From Symbiodinium natans (taxonomy: Eukaryota > Sar > Dinophyceae > Suessiales > Symbiodiniaceae): DNA of 64,000 nt. The position numbers and the translations under genes are program-made. The notes beneath the pieces were generated by a model. It worked only from the letters and a program-made list of their open reading frames with translations. It searched no databases and had not been told where the DNA came from. Location: assembly GCA_905221605.1 (NCBI GenBank), contig CAJNDS010000378.1:62001-126000 (forward strand), read 5' to 3'. Of the stretch, positions 36,001 through 48,078 are shown one piece after another; the stretch's first letter is position 1, and every line of letters begins with the position of its first letter.

Positions 36001-39000
36001 GTTCCATGAAGTTGTCTGAGCTGAGCGCTTAGCAACTGCTGAGCAACGTGCTTAGCAACGCAGCTGGAGCAATCACCCCTCGAGCATCCAAGGCGCGACA
36101 GCCACTGGTTGAAAGGGAAAGAGTGTAGCATCTCGCCCTGACCACTAGTGCTATGATCTGTCGGTGTCACTAGGTGTTGTGCTGCCTATCTCCAAGGAGT
36201 ACAATCTGGCGGTGGCTTCATGGGCTACCTCTATGGCGGCTTAGCCGTCCCCTTAGAGTTCGGCAGAAGATGCATCGTCATTGGGAAACCTGTGAAACAG
36301 CAGCTTGCTCGAAGAACCTTCACAAATCCGATGGTGACCACGACATCCCACCCCACAAGAACCCAAGAACCGAAGTGTACATGCTTTCAGGTCAGCACAG
36401 TCGCCGACACAGCGCGGTTTGTGGAGACCTCAGAGCCGAATCTTTTTAGGCCGACCAGGATCAGACTCCTACGCTTTGTGTGTCTTTTGATTCAAGCCGT
36501 ACTCGCTCCACCAGCCCCAAAGTGGCAGTTAAAACTATGAGTATCGTTTCACAAAATAACCACAGGGTAAAACCAATGAATCTCCAAGCAGACCCTGGAG
36601 GCTCGACCCCGACCCCATGCCCTCCGTTACATGTTTTTCCCCGCGTGGAGCTCTGAGTCCCAGCAGTTGTCCTAGCAGCTGTCCTTCGTTAGTTTCGCCT
36701 CTGGTTACCACACCGTGCCTGCTACTAATTTCTGGGCTTATTTGTTAAATGACATGGCCCCAGAGAAATAGTAAAACCAAGAGCTCCCTGGAAAAGTGCT
36801 GGGGCGAATCTTGAACCGGAGACTTTAATCACTGGGGGCCCGCTTATCTGCAGGAGCTCCTGCCGTGGGGCCTGCGTTTTGGTGAGCAGTGCTTTTCAGA
36901 ATATACCGTTTTATTGTTGCAAACTTTATTGGTTCGCGTTTTGGTTCGCAGTGTTTTTTGGGGAATGTTGTTCTGGTTAGCAGTAGTTGTCAGAATTTTA
37001 GGTTGATAAACACGGGAGCGTTCATAAGCAGGGGCGGAGGAGTTCTCAGGCTCTCTCCACTTGATTTAAGCGGTCCGGACACAACGGAGGCGCGCAGTTG
37101 ATGCCTGGATAATTTTCTCCCTGGCATAGTGAACTTGCTTTGTTGAATTTTGGCCTTGAGGTACCTTGAACAAGGAAAAGGCTTCTATTCAGCATTGCTT
37201 AAAACCACACACGAATTCGTGATCGAGAGCGTCCAAACGCGCCCTATCTTGAGGCTGCAGCACTCATGTGGCTTTAAGAAGCAGGAAGCTTTAGCGTAGC
37301 GCCGCACCACTGATCTCCGAAGTAAAGTGATGCAGTGCATGGGCATGTTTGCGGAAGCTTCCGACAGCAGAATGGTGAGAAAGCGCCACTTTGTCAGAAC
37401 ATGTGAAGGTGAACGGTGTGGGATGCCGCGGAGCTGCTCCCTGACTTCCGCGGTTTGCAGGGAGAGCCGACGCGTCGAATGTCTCATCGGCGTGGTGCAG
37501 CAGGGCATGAGGAAGTGAGGAAGTGTGGCCCACCGCGCCCTCGCGGACAAGGGTCCGGGTGACAGTCTCACGCCAATTGGAGCTTTCGAGCGAAGCGCAG
37601 GCGATGGCTGGACGCCGAGAACAAGCTTTTCCGCAAGTTTCCGATGACATTCAGAGTTCGCTTGCGAGACAAGACGCCCATGTGCCGAAACTTGTGTGGC
37701 AGCGTGTGAAAGCTTGAGACACAAGACGTGGCGGCTGTCGCTCGCGCAGAAAAAACGGGTGCCGCAAACCGAGCACAGAGAAAAACCAGCTTTTTCCTGC
37801 GAGTGAGATGGCACTCAGAGTGAGGGGCGCACGACGGGGAACGTGGGAAACTTGCCGCGCTTGCCCCGAACCTGGCACATCAAAAAGCAAGCTGCCGCAA
37901 GCTATTGTTCGCAAGCGAAACGACGTTGACACCTTCGTTTGCTGGAAGCACGCACAAGCTTGAGATACAAGAGTTGTGGTGCCTGTGGCACGGGAAATTT
38001 AAACTGGACATCTACCGCGTTTTCTCCGAACCTGGCACAGAGAAAACAAGCGATTGTCCGTGGGCGAGATGTACTGAGAATTTCTTTGCGAAACAAGATG
38101 CCCACATGCTGAAACTTGTGTGTCAACACGTACAAGATTGAGTTGCAAGAAGTGTGTTGGCTGTCACACGGGGGAAACTTGAAAATTTTCTGTGCCTGCC
38201 CCGAACCTGGCACGGACAACAACAAGTTTTTGCCGCGAGCGAGATGGCACTGAGAGTTGCTTGCGAGACAAGATGCCCATTTGAAAACTTGGTTCGAGGC
38301 AAAGTCCAAAGAAACTTGGACTAAGCCAGACGAGTCCGTAACTGCCGTTGTCTAGAAAACCACAACCCGCGGTGAAGGCATGCTTGAGGCATGTGTTAAT
38401 AACTGTATCTCACTGTTGTGTAGGCTCAAGGTAGGAGTGACATTATATAGTGTCATTAGCGAGCCCAATAGCGAGAAGAGATGGAACTTGGGGTTAAAAG
38501 GGGAACCTCCGTCACTTCATTTTTTGAGAGGAGACAAACCCAAACCGTACCTGCTAGGGGTATCCAAGACTGCTCTGTTTTTGTTTTCCAAGGAATCGTG
38601 GATCTTGGATGTTGAAGGCAATAGTCAATAATTCCTCAACACAAGGGTGGCCCATGCCTGGGTCTACCCATTGTCCCATTCAACCCCACAACCCTCGTCA
38701 TGGGCCCCAATTATTGGGTTAAACCAGTCAGAAGGATTGCTTGGGTTAATCATGGCTTCTGGGTGAATGGGTTGATGGGTTGATGGGTTCATGACTTAAC
38801 TTAACTCGTTCATGGGGCGTAAGGACTGGGTTTATGGGTGTATGTTAGCGGCTAATGGGCGGGCATGCGTTTGGTGTTTATGAACACCTTGCAGTCATGG
38901 AATAGCGAAGTTTCCAAAACACATGGAGAGCGGGGCCGGTCCAAAAAGAAAATCTCCACAGCGTCCCCTCAAACCAATGGGTGGGAATGGTTTAGGGACT

Positions 39001-39580
39001 ACCTAACCATCAGGGTCGCTAAAACAATAGTTCAGGACTTGCACGACAGAAGCTCGAGGAGGGAGGGGATGCGGGAGTACTCATCTTTTGTTCTCATGGG
39101 ACAAGGACTCCGAAACCTTAAAAACTCCCAGCCGAGGTCCGCATGCTGATGCATAAAGGCAAGCTGGATGATGGACGGAGGTTTTTGAGCCCATCGTCAG
39201 TGACAGCATTGGAGAAAAATCGTATGAAGGAAGGTGTTGATCCAGCACCGTCGCTGAATATGCTCACAATGACAGCGAAGTACGCGACCAATCCATGTCG
39301 GATTCCTTTTGATGAGTTCCGGGAGCATGTGTTGGTTTCAACTGAGGTCAATTACCTGGGCAATATCGGAACTTACCGAAAGAATGGCACAGAATATGGG
39401 ATGGGTGGTGCTGCATGCAGCAGAGCTGGACATTATCTTGTGGCTGCGTTCCTGGCAAACATGTCATGCTGAGCGACGTGGTCTAGCTGGGGTTGTCCGA
39501 GGTACATACTGGTCCATTGACAGGGCGGACGAGACCGCGACTATTTGGTTCACTCAGCACGTGGACATGCTGCCTGATAG
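18047..39580 (+). CDS. Beta-lactamase-related serine hydrolase (PF00144 type), split by a satellite-bearing intron
   Basis: Exons follow the family order. 18047-18130: VVLADAVGMADV...FDTYCRMYC. 18230 on: ATKPFIAIAVFRRL, giving the nucleophile block. About 18322-18360: EDGKLDLNDR. 18420 on: LDKYIPEFGKV. 18556 on: RPILLKHLLCHCSGT, the family's 'HLLtHtSG'. About 18863-18928: VPLSDHPGSLGYTL. About 19004 on: SFDVLGRVLEVVGKKRLD. 19167 to about 19260: VFRPLGMKHTKW...ELPKLAACR. About 19366-19425 is a possible exon. To the right of the array: about 36200-36243 SGGGFMGYLYGGL, 36391-36420 VSTVADTARF, 39137-39416 VRMLMHKGKLDDGRRFLSPS to GGAA, and 39502 on TYWSIDRADETATIWFTQHV. Introns: GA-AG 18131-18229; GC-AG 18361-18419, 36244-36390 and 39417-39501; GT-AG 36421-39136. 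The expected SxxK serine reads as Cys (TGT, 18128-18130). Relatives include esterases, D-aminopeptidases and LACTB-like proteins; the substrate is unknown. The N-terminus is missing. Confidence 0.82.
19625..21112 (-). repeat. Left arm of the satellite, inverted orientation
   Basis: Monomers read CTTGAAAGCTGGTGCGGG on the + strand, the complement of the central block. The switch falls in GCCCGC/CCTCAAGCTGG at about 21112. Confidence 0.9.
21113..34565 (+). repeat. Central satellite block, forward orientation
   Basis: 13.45 kb of forward monomers, roughly 210 copies. It contains internal segmental duplications: a rare junction, GTGCGCACCAGCTTAGCTGG, occurs near 24475 and again near 27981, about 3.5 kb apart with similar flanks. 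A 327-bp segment is duplicated in tandem at about 26421-26747 and 26748-27074. Confidence 0.9.
34566..35260 (-). repeat. Right arm of the satellite, inverted orientation, diverging at the edge
   Basis: Orientation flips back at GCTGCGT/GCTCGAGGCCAGC. The last units (35050-35260) are diverged, with 'GATGGAGGCCAACTTGTG' replacing the usual core, as expected for an array edge. Confidence 0.88.
35261..36195. other. Intron remainder right of the satellite; no gene recognised
   Basis: Unique sequence between the array edge and the next hydrolase exon. No motif seen. Confidence 0.5.
37660..38300. repeat. Degenerate tandem repeat of about 160-175 bp
   Basis: Recurring words GAACCTGGCAC (37868, 38030, 38204) and CGAGACAAGATGCCCA-like sequence (37666, 38085, 38262) define about four diverged copies. 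The repeat lies inside the GT-AG intron 36421-39136 of the hydrolase gene. Confidence 0.65.
38755..38810. repeat. GGGTTGAT short tandem repeat
   Basis: Four to five imperfect copies of an 8-9 base ATGGGTTGATG unit within the same intron. Confidence 0.6.
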
Positions 39581-39619
39581 CAGTGGCATATCCGGCTTTT
39601 TGCGTTCTATGATTTTTTC

Positions 39620-42600
39620 TCATAAAGCTTGTCGCTGCTTCCCCTTAAGTCTTTGGCGCTTGCTTTGCGCTTGCTTTGCGGGTTGTGCAACAGTCCAGGC
39701 CTGAGGTCGCAGACATGCTCCTTAGCAGATCTTAGCATGTTCAGCACGTGTAGCCCCACGATGATGCTACTGTCACCAAGGAAAGGGATTAACACAAAGA
39801 AAGCAGATCTTTGGGACGTGTTGCACCGGGCGGTTGTCAAAGGCTCAAAGCCACACCCTCAGCTCAGTCCAGGTTCAGGGTAATTGCCGACACTTGTGGG
39901 GTCTGACAGTGACGCGATGATGCTTCAAGCAGTCAGACATGCACAATCAAAGACATTCAAAGACTTCAGGTCATCCAATGCACACCGGTCAGCCAAGCGT
40001 GCTAGATCAGAATGACTAGCATGCGCTGTGTGAAATAGGTGAAAGAAAGGCTGAACGGCATCCAAGAACTTGGAGCCTACAATGCCTACATATGCCTACA
40101 ATACCTGTTGACAGTGCACAGATGTGCACAGCACTTGGGATCAGTCCCTGCAATCCTTTCAGCGTACCCTGGTTAACGGAACATTTGCAGTTGGCATACT
40201 AGAACCCAGAAGGGACCGAGGCCCACGTGTTCGGGGGTTTAGCAACGTCGTCTGAACTTGGACGGCTTGCATGGCTTGCAAGACTGAGATACTCAGTCAG
40301 CAGACAGGTCGAAGCCTTTGTTGTGTAGACACAGGCGGTGTGCTAGATAAGATTAAATGTGTCAGGGCCGTGTGCAGATCTGCGTGCAATTCTGTTGCGG
40401 GTTTTGTGGGGGAGCATGTCTCCACCCTTATGCAGTGTATATCATTGCGGGCTGGGTTGCTCACGGCCAGTCTCGGACGGTCGCGGGCAATAGACAAGCA
40501 CGCAGTGAACCGAGAAAGGCACCCCCTTGCTTCTGCCGCAGGTACAGCCAACCATGCTCCAGCAGGTTCGCCCATCCACGCGCCAGCAACGGGGTTTTAG
40601 TCACTGAAAGCATGCTCCTTTCATCGAGCGACCTGTGAATCCTGGCACTACGGCAGGCTATTTTCTCGACCACTGCTGGGCAAGATGCTGGTGTCTCCAT
40701 TTGCTGGGCCATCAAGTGTCGTCACGTGCGAATGTCAAGGATCTATCGATCCAAGCAAAAGCCGCCTCTTGAGGCCGATTATGCCGTGGAGGAAGATGGC
40801 TGCAGGCAGAGAAATCAAAGGTGGATGATGGCGGATGTAGCGCATTTGGCTTCATGAGGTGCCTGTGTCACATAGCTGGGACCTTGGAGCTTGTGCAGCA
40901 CCACGATGAAACTACAGAACGCTCTGTGCACGTGCACAGGTTTGCCAATCCGCAACACTCTGCCTGAGAAGCAGGCTTCTGCAGTAGCCCTTAGTGCATG
41001 CTGTTTCGTCTCGGTACTGAGTCGGCGCAGAGCAGATTGAATGTAGGCTCGACGGCCCTGCCTGTGGTGACCAAGATTTGTTCTGTTCGTAACAGGCACC
41101 GCCGGCACCGCGTGGCCGAGAACTGGCTTTCTCTTCTAGCTGCTCGGGCACATTGTGGGTGCCTTTGTTAGAGAAGGCGGCGAACCGTGACGAGTAAGTC
41201 CGACCCCTCAACAAATGCGGCGTGTCACCTGATTGTTGCATGCAGCATGCTCGCAGCGAAACAGAGAGTAACATACCAATCACGGCTAGGGCTGAGGATG
41301 GCCAGGGAGGGCAGTGAGCACTCGGAGGGGACCTTTGATTATGATGCCACTATAGACATGATCAGACTGTACAAGTGTGCTCTCTGTGATCGCAGGCCTG
41401 GGCTCGGATCAATGGTTCATACCAGGCCCCGATGTCCACATGGCAGCTACTTGCAGCTACGGTGAGTTGTAAACATGGCGATCAACCCAGAGCATGTCGG
41501 AGCATGCCATAGAGTAGGCAGAGGACTGGCAGAGGTGAAGAGAGAGTACCGGCGCAGAGGCAGCAGAGCGCGGAGATTCTGCCGAGGCCGAGGGTTGTAG
41601 AGGCCGCTACGGCTGAAAAAAGGCTCCGGTTTGTTAAAGCCAGCAGGCACTGGCGGCTCTCACTGGAGCTCCTGCGAAGTCTGGGCCTGTTCAATTCCAT
41701 AAGCTTTGCTCTGGAAACTGTTGCATTTGCTTGCATTTGCTTTGCTAGAAGCCCAAGGCTTCTCAACGGAAAGCCCTCAAATGAGACCGTACGAACCGAA
41801 GTTCGCGTCATGGCCATGTGCTTTAAAGTTTACATGACCCCAGCCCCACCAGCTGCATTAGAGCAAAGCTCAACTAAGACTAAGAAGCGGCACCACTTCC
41901 TGTTGAAAGTTTGGTGTTGCCGTCATTGAAATGCTCACTGAGGCACTACAGCTTGCATTCTGGAAGCTCCAACAATCACTGGGGCATCTCCTCAATGCTC
42001 TCCGCGTGAGCATACGAAATCGATGCCAAGCACTGCAGACTTATTGGGTGCCCGCTGCATGTCGTTGCATTGAGCGAGGTACACTCCTGGAAATTTGGCT
42101 ATGTGGGCAGGCCGAGTCGAGGGGGAAAGATGCTTTAAATTTCGCAGAACAAAACTGAAGGGAGCGATGTTGGGTCGGTCAGGCCGTGGCATCTCCACGT
42201 TGTTTTGGGGACGAGGCGCTGCCATCAGCTTTCCGGGGCTTTGGAAATCGATGCGGACCTGTGGTTGGCGACTGGTATGGGTTTCGCACTGTCTTGTACC
42301 CAGCAAGTCCAGCTTCCGGGCATTTGGCTTTGAAAGCAAGAAGAAGCGACCAAGTGCCAGCTCCACCAGCACGAATGTATCAATGCCAGGAAGAAACGAA
42401 AAACCCGGGCTCAGGGTGTTGGAAGCGTGTGACAAGTCTGCATGTGAGGAAAGCAGAAAGCCATGGGCGGCACCTGTGTCAGCAACACGCCTCCCCAGAC
42501 TGCTGCCGGAATTGGCAAGACAGATACTGGCTGCGATGTTCCTTTGGAATGGCTTCGGCGACTTTTTATCTTTGGCTGTGCCGAACTTAAAGTGAACATG

Positions 42601-42950
42601 CCTCCAGACGCAATGCGCACGACATGGTATGAACACGTTTGACATGGCGACAGCTTATGCTTACAGGGCTCGTCTTTTGTGGACATCAGGTTGTGTGCGC
42701 CTCAATCAGTTGTGACCAACGTTGGCACCAGCAGGCTGCCTACGTGGTTCTGGATGGATTGGTGTAACGCATGTTCTGCTCCCCTTGCTCATACTTCTTA
42801 CCCTGCAAGGACTTGACTGGACTTTACCTGCGGCTCTCGCAATGGGACCGAGAAGGACATGGCCCGAGAGACATGTCAAAGAGATTTGAAAGCAGAATAT
42901 CAGAATAACGCAGAGGCAGTTCCGCCAGTTCTGCTGCTCCGTTCTGGAAT
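39620..42950. other. No gene recognised
   Basis: Open frames such as 41992-42645 (-) and 42095-42595 (+) overlap each other on opposite strands and carry no family signature. The hydrolase 3' end probably lies near 39570-39700. Confidence 0.35.
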
Positions 42951-42959
42951 GTCGCTAAA

Positions 42960-44039
42960 CACTGTCCAGGAACTACGGAAACTCACAACTTCTACGATGT
43001 GTCTTTGGGCTACAACACTTTCGCATGAACGCTTTGCACCCGAAGCGGAAGCATGGTTGCCACGTTTGCAGCTTTGCAGCCTGTGTTACTCAACGGAAGG
43101 TCCACCACTTTCATCCTACTTTCACGAGGAGCGTCTTTCGCCCGCCTGCCTTCTCTAGACCAGGAGGCCGGAAGTGGGGTCAGGCCTAAACCCCAAAGTT
43201 TTGAGCTATGTACTGCGTTGACCCTCTACCTGTCTCTTGGCTTCAGGCCGAGATGGATCAAGTCACACGGGGACGGCTTTTGGATTCTCTGGCGCGCATA
43301 GGCTTGTGATTGGAGTGCAATCATGTCAACGTCAACCACCAGCTGCACATAGCTGCACTTTCAGGTGGCTACCCTGAGCGCTGCGGAATTTGCGTGGCAG
43401 CAGAGGACACAGTGTCCGAGGGCATCGACAGTAGGTTCCGCCTGGGTGCAGGCCTCGGACAGGACCACGGCATGACGTGGTTGGCCGCATTGCCCCAAGT
43501 ATTCAGAAAAAGCTGTGAGACACGACCTGTAGTCGACCTGTGTACCAGGCACTACTGCCCGTACATCCTCAAGGGATCCCGTTGTAACCCAGCACGTGAA
43601 GCAACGACTTCCTGCTGGAAAATATTGCCACGTAACTTGGCATGAGCACGGATCGTGTTGACCACATTGCTGACTGAGAGCGATTGCAGAGTATGCCGTT
43701 GACGCTATGGCAGACTACGACAGGGTCTTCACATGCAAAAGGGGTGGCAATAGATGCGGCACAAATAACAGCTTTGGCTTGGAGCGTGGGTCTTGTCCTG
43801 TTGCTTTGCAGACTGCAACCTTGCCGCATCGGTAATCCAAGGCATTGGCATTGGACAGACGGCCTTGGGATGATTTGCATGTGTCACCGCTGGAGATCCA
43901 GGAGATGTTTGCCAGGGACGTCGCCCATGCCCGAAAGGTGCCTCAACAGTACCAGTATACCTCTGCCACTGCCCTCCGAGAAACGCATCCAATTCAGCGG
44001 AGTGCAACATTTTACCCGCCGCCGTGGGCGGTAGAGTGA
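42960..44039 (+). other. Anonymous candidate exons of an unidentified gene
   Basis: Three stretches have exon-like edges and plausible composition: about 43064-43156 (ending LPSLDQ before GAGGCC), 43247 to about 43305 (AEMDQVTRGRLLDSLARIG after AG), and 43845-44039. The last reads RRPWDDLHVSPLEIQEMFAR and onward to PPPWAVE and a stop. I recognise no family and cannot show that they belong to one gene. Confidence 0.25.
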
Positions 44040-44059
44040 GGAATGGTGTCGGGGTCGAC

Positions 44060-44075
44060 TATATATATATATATC
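44060..44075. repeat. TA microsatellite
   Basis: Eight TA dinucleotides. Confidence 0.85.
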
Positions 44076-44184
44076 CGATGGGAGACTCACGACATTTCTT
44101 TACGAGTTGTGAGACAGATCAGGAAAGCTAGCTGCTTTGGAGCTTGCGGGACTTTACAACCTTGTTTTGGGGCAAATAGGGCTT

Positions 44185-44232
44185 GGGGGGGGGGGGGGGC
44201 CTTTTTAAGCCCCTCCCCCCCCCCTTCCCCCC
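44185..44232. repeat. Homopolymer G run followed by C runs
   Basis: A G run of about fifteen, then CCTTTTTAAGCCCCT, then C runs of about ten and six. The G and C runs can pair as a hairpin. Confidence 0.85.
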
Positions 44233-44239
44233 TCAATTT

Positions 44240-45689
44240 TTTGTCAGTCACGAGGCGATGCTTGGTGGAGCCCCCTGCGGCCCCCGCCTTTCCTTGGAAC
44301 CTCCTTGGCATCTTCAACATAATGCTGCCATAATGCTACGGTTTGGCAAATGCCGCCTGCCATCCGCGGGGCCTAGCTTTCGTCCGCCCTGCTCTCAAGT
44401 TGAACGGTGAGACCGTCAACAATGCTTCAGAAAACCGACCGCCAAAGCTCACTAAAGGTCCAAAGTGAGCACTTTGAAGCGTGAAGCTGTGGCCCAGTAT
44501 CGCCTTGAGATGGAGAGCCAAAAACTCCCACCGAGAATCCTGCAAAGTATCCCCGTAAGCCCCTCCCACAGAGAATAGCCGCAGAGTATCCATGGCCGAA
44601 CGTCACCCACAAAGAATCCCGAGCAGTGAATCCTACAGTGCACACTCCCCGGAGAGTCGCGCAGACAGAGCATCCCAGCAGCGCAAATTTGTTTTTGGGG
44701 CTTGGAATTATGATTCGACTGGCCATGGCCAGGATGGCGCAAGTCGATCATTGGTGTACCAAAGAAATAAGAGCTTGTGATTGCAAAAGCCTGCGCAACA
44801 GATTTAAAGACGGGAGCACCGATTTTCGATTTGCTAGATTGGTTTCTGGGCCTTTGAGCTGCACATGAGGAAGTGCACATTTTGCAACGGGCGGGTTGCT
44901 TAAGGTGTTGCTGCTGCGCGGCCCTACCGCACCTGACGATGGCGTCTTACGTGCTCCTCTCCGGTTTGCCACATCCGTGCAGGCCATAACTGTCGCTCGG
45001 CATGGCAGACCACCTTGCCACGTTCTCGAGCTGTGGCATGCCCTGGCCAAGGTTAGCACGTCAACACTTCTTGGAGGCTTTGATGGCCTGATTGAAGACA
45101 TGGCTGGCCTGCCTTTCGCTGTAAACTTGGGCGCATAAACGGTGAGCCATACAAATTCCAGAGCTGATGGGAGGGTGAGCATCTTAGGTTGGTTGGTGTC
45201 GATCTACTGCTACTCATTGGCCTGCCTACGGGCTTTGGCGCGCTGCTGGCAGTGGAGCTGAGCTGCCGCTATGGTGTGCAGGCGGAAACACTGCCTTCAG
45301 TGCCTGTCAACCGTTGTTAAGGGCAGCCAGGGCTTTGGCAGATATTTGCAGGCGCTCGATGTCGGGCAGTTTTCCTTGGCTGCAGCACCAGGGCAGAGAC
45401 CGGCGCCCCCATTGACGACCTTGGGCAGTGGCGAAGAGGAGACCACATACGAACACACAGAGCATACAGCGACTTCACATGTTCCCCATATCCATGTCTG
45501 TAGCATCGTAGCCTCCAGTTTGCAATCTTGAAGCCGGCGCGCAGAAAAGCTTCCCGTTGTGAGGGAATAAAGGTGAATAAAGCCCCAGTAAGGGCTTCAG
45601 ACAAGCATGATATGACATGGCTTAACGACTGACGTCATGGGATAAGGGTGTTCCGATCCCTGAGCAGACCCCCACTTGGGAGCCGCAGC
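44240..45689. other. No gene recognised; possible upstream part of the GH2 gene
   Basis: A hydrophobic stretch at about 45200-45260 (+), LLLLIGLPTGFGALLAVELS, could be a signal peptide or membrane segment of the GH2 protein, but no start codon or splice link supports it. An open frame at 44896-45138 (+) has no signature. Confidence 0.25.
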
Positions 45690-47426
45690 TGCGGCGAGCA
45701 ACACAGCCTATTTCTCTCAATGGCCCGTGGCAGATCCAAATTACTACAGACACTGCGGCTTCTCTGCAAGCTCGCCTTGGAGTTCACGTGCAAACCTGTT
45801 TGTCCCATGCAAGGCAAGGCAGGAAGACTTGGTCGAAGGAGCCTGGCGCACAATTGAAGTGCCCTTCCCACCCCAGGCCTACAAAGGCCGGGCGAAGACT
45901 TCGCACACCATGCGCGCTTGCGGCACACCGGTACCGAGTCCATCGGAGGAGTACTTCAGGAGTACTTAGGATGTACTTAGGTGTTCCATATGTGCATCGG
46001 TGACGAGAAATGCAGGTTTGGCCACCAAGATCTCTGCGTCAGAGGCCGTGTGGTACCGCCGGAGGCTGCAGGTGCCTGCGAGCTGGTGCGCGGCGGACAA
46101 GACCATTTGGCTGCAAGTGGATGCATGCGACTGGGAATGTGCAGCTCGGCATCCATGCGACGTGCAGGAGCCTATGATCTCTCATCCCCATGCCACCGAG
46201 CCGAAATGTAGGAGAACATAGGAGAACATTTGGTTCTGTTCCATCAAACTTCTTCGACAGAACTCTACATACTCGTACATGGCTCAGCTACTGTAGCTTC
46301 AATTGTCAGTTGAAATCCTGCGCAAACTGTAGAGAGAATGCGGAACCGACAGGACCAGGGGTCGGGCCAAGAGAACATGGCCTAAACACAAGAAAGCGCA
46401 GGTAAGTTGCATGGAGCTTTTGAAGACCATGAGGCACAGAGCAGCCGCTCCACTTTCCACACTCAGCTTGCTTTGTGAGAACTTGGAGCGTCGAGGCAGT
46501 CTACTTGGACTCCCAGCTACTTGGGGTCCACCGGGGTGGCTATGATGCCTTCCGCTTGGAGATGCCCCCTTCTGTGTGCTCCCACGGGGTCGCGCTGTTG
46601 GCCGAAGCCCAAGGAGGACTCAAGGACTCTACGCTGGACTCGGAATGGAGTACAAATCAGAGCATTAGCCGTCAGCGTTTGGGACTGCAAAGGTCCGTGC
46701 TTGGGACCCCACGGACGAGGGCTGCCCATTTACAGACCGACCCCCGATACCTTGCTACCCAGTTGCACATTCGAGAGGTGCACGCATGTGCGCATGTGCA
46801 TGCTTCAGTCACTGGCGACGAGTCGAGGTGAAACTTGCTGCGAGAGCGGCTGGCAGCCGCGTGGAAAGCAATCCTTAAAGCCAGGCTCCATCATGTGCCC
46901 TCACCGAGTTTCGGAGGTGCAGAGGCCATCTGCAGAAACGGGAAGCATTGGGCTGGAGGTACACAGCAGTGACCGGCATTTGGCGGCAGGGTCTCTTCAT
47001 GGAAGTTCTTCCTCGCTGCCACATCCGGGACTTGCACGTTGATGTGGCACAACTGCAGAACTTGAAGGAAGATGCCGCGTTCCCTTGAATCACAGCCCAG
47101 AAAAACACAATGCATGCCCAGGTACATAAGGATGCACCCCGCAAGTTGACAGCTGCTTGGCAAAAGTTGGGTTATGTTGGGCTACTCTTTGATTTGTGGA
47201 ACTTTGGAGTTGCTGCAGGTCATGGCAGATGCGACATGCCAGGAACTTCTGTCCGTAGAAGCCTTTCAGTTGCAATCTCAATCTGAATGCTGTGGACTCT
47301 GACCTGATCTGACACTGCTTGGCAGCTTAAGACATCAAGAACACTTAGGTACTTGATTCCGAGGGTGCCCTCATCGGAATGGCCAGCGGACCTTGTTGCG
47401 AGCTGTACGTCGGCTGCATTCAGGCA
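45690..47426 (+). CDS. GH2 glycoside hydrolase, N-terminal half (sugar-binding domain)
   Basis: Exons match the N-terminal jelly-roll domain of GH2 (beta-galactosidase/beta-mannosidase type). About 45690-45876: ends WRTIEVPFPPQ. 45939-45959: possible 21-bp exon SIGGVLQ. 46045-46140: VWYRRRLQVPASW...VDACDWEC. 46496 on: AVYLDSQLLGVHRGGYDAF. About 46665-46700: LAVSVWD. 46828-46894: SGWQPRGKQSLKPGSI. 46959 on: MYTAVTGIWRQGLFMEVLPR. About 47352-47426: VLDSEGALIGMASG, consistent with the immunoglobulin-like domain. Introns include GC-AG 46141-46495 and GT-AG 46895-46958. WYRR, HRGGY, QPRGKQ and VTGIW are hallmarks of the domain. No catalytic-barrel exon follows before the GH6 gene starts at 48.1 kb; matching exons resume at 56.1 kb. 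The start codon is not located. Confidence 0.82.
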
Positions 47427-48078
47427 GTATGAGGAACAGACGCGCCTAATCGCATGTGCTGCATCCTACATGTTCCATATCTGCGCCATCTGCATGCACA
47501 TCGCATGACGGAACCCTTCCGCAGACTTTTGCAGATAGACTTCCCGCGCGAATCAGCCGGGCAGAGCCTGACAGTGCAGAGTCAAGCTTGCATTGGGTGG
47601 GCGTAGGCCAAGACTCCGGCAACTTCACGCAGCTGCCATGGCCAGTGCAGATGGCTTCGAGGGGCACTTGGGTGGACACGAGGCGCTGAGAACCCGCGTG
47701 TGAATGAACCGAACAAAAACATCGTGCCGAACCTGCAATCTAGAAACCTTGCAGCTGCTGCTGTTATGCCGTGCTGCTGTGTTGCTTGACACTAAGTCCT
47801 GGGAACGCATGCAGGTGCACATCAATGTGCCTGACAGCCCCAAGGACAAATCAAGCGACGGCATCGCGTGTCATCATGCCAGCTAATGTCAGTTCATGTC
47901 TCATGTTAGTATCGATGGTTTTCTCTTTAAACAGTGCGCCCGCTGTGCCGCTGTGCTGACACTGCACCAATGCAGGATTCAACTCCCCGAGGCTACAGAA
48001 AGCTTGTCTGGTTTACGCGGCCAAGCTGCAAAGAGTGTGAGCGCCGGATAGTGCAAAGCATCTTTGTTTGCATTTCAG

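Noticed and set aside
41992-42645. 217-residue minus-strand frame and the overlapping 166-residue plus-strand frame
   Set aside because: They overlap on opposite strands, and neither shows a family motif or exon-like edges.
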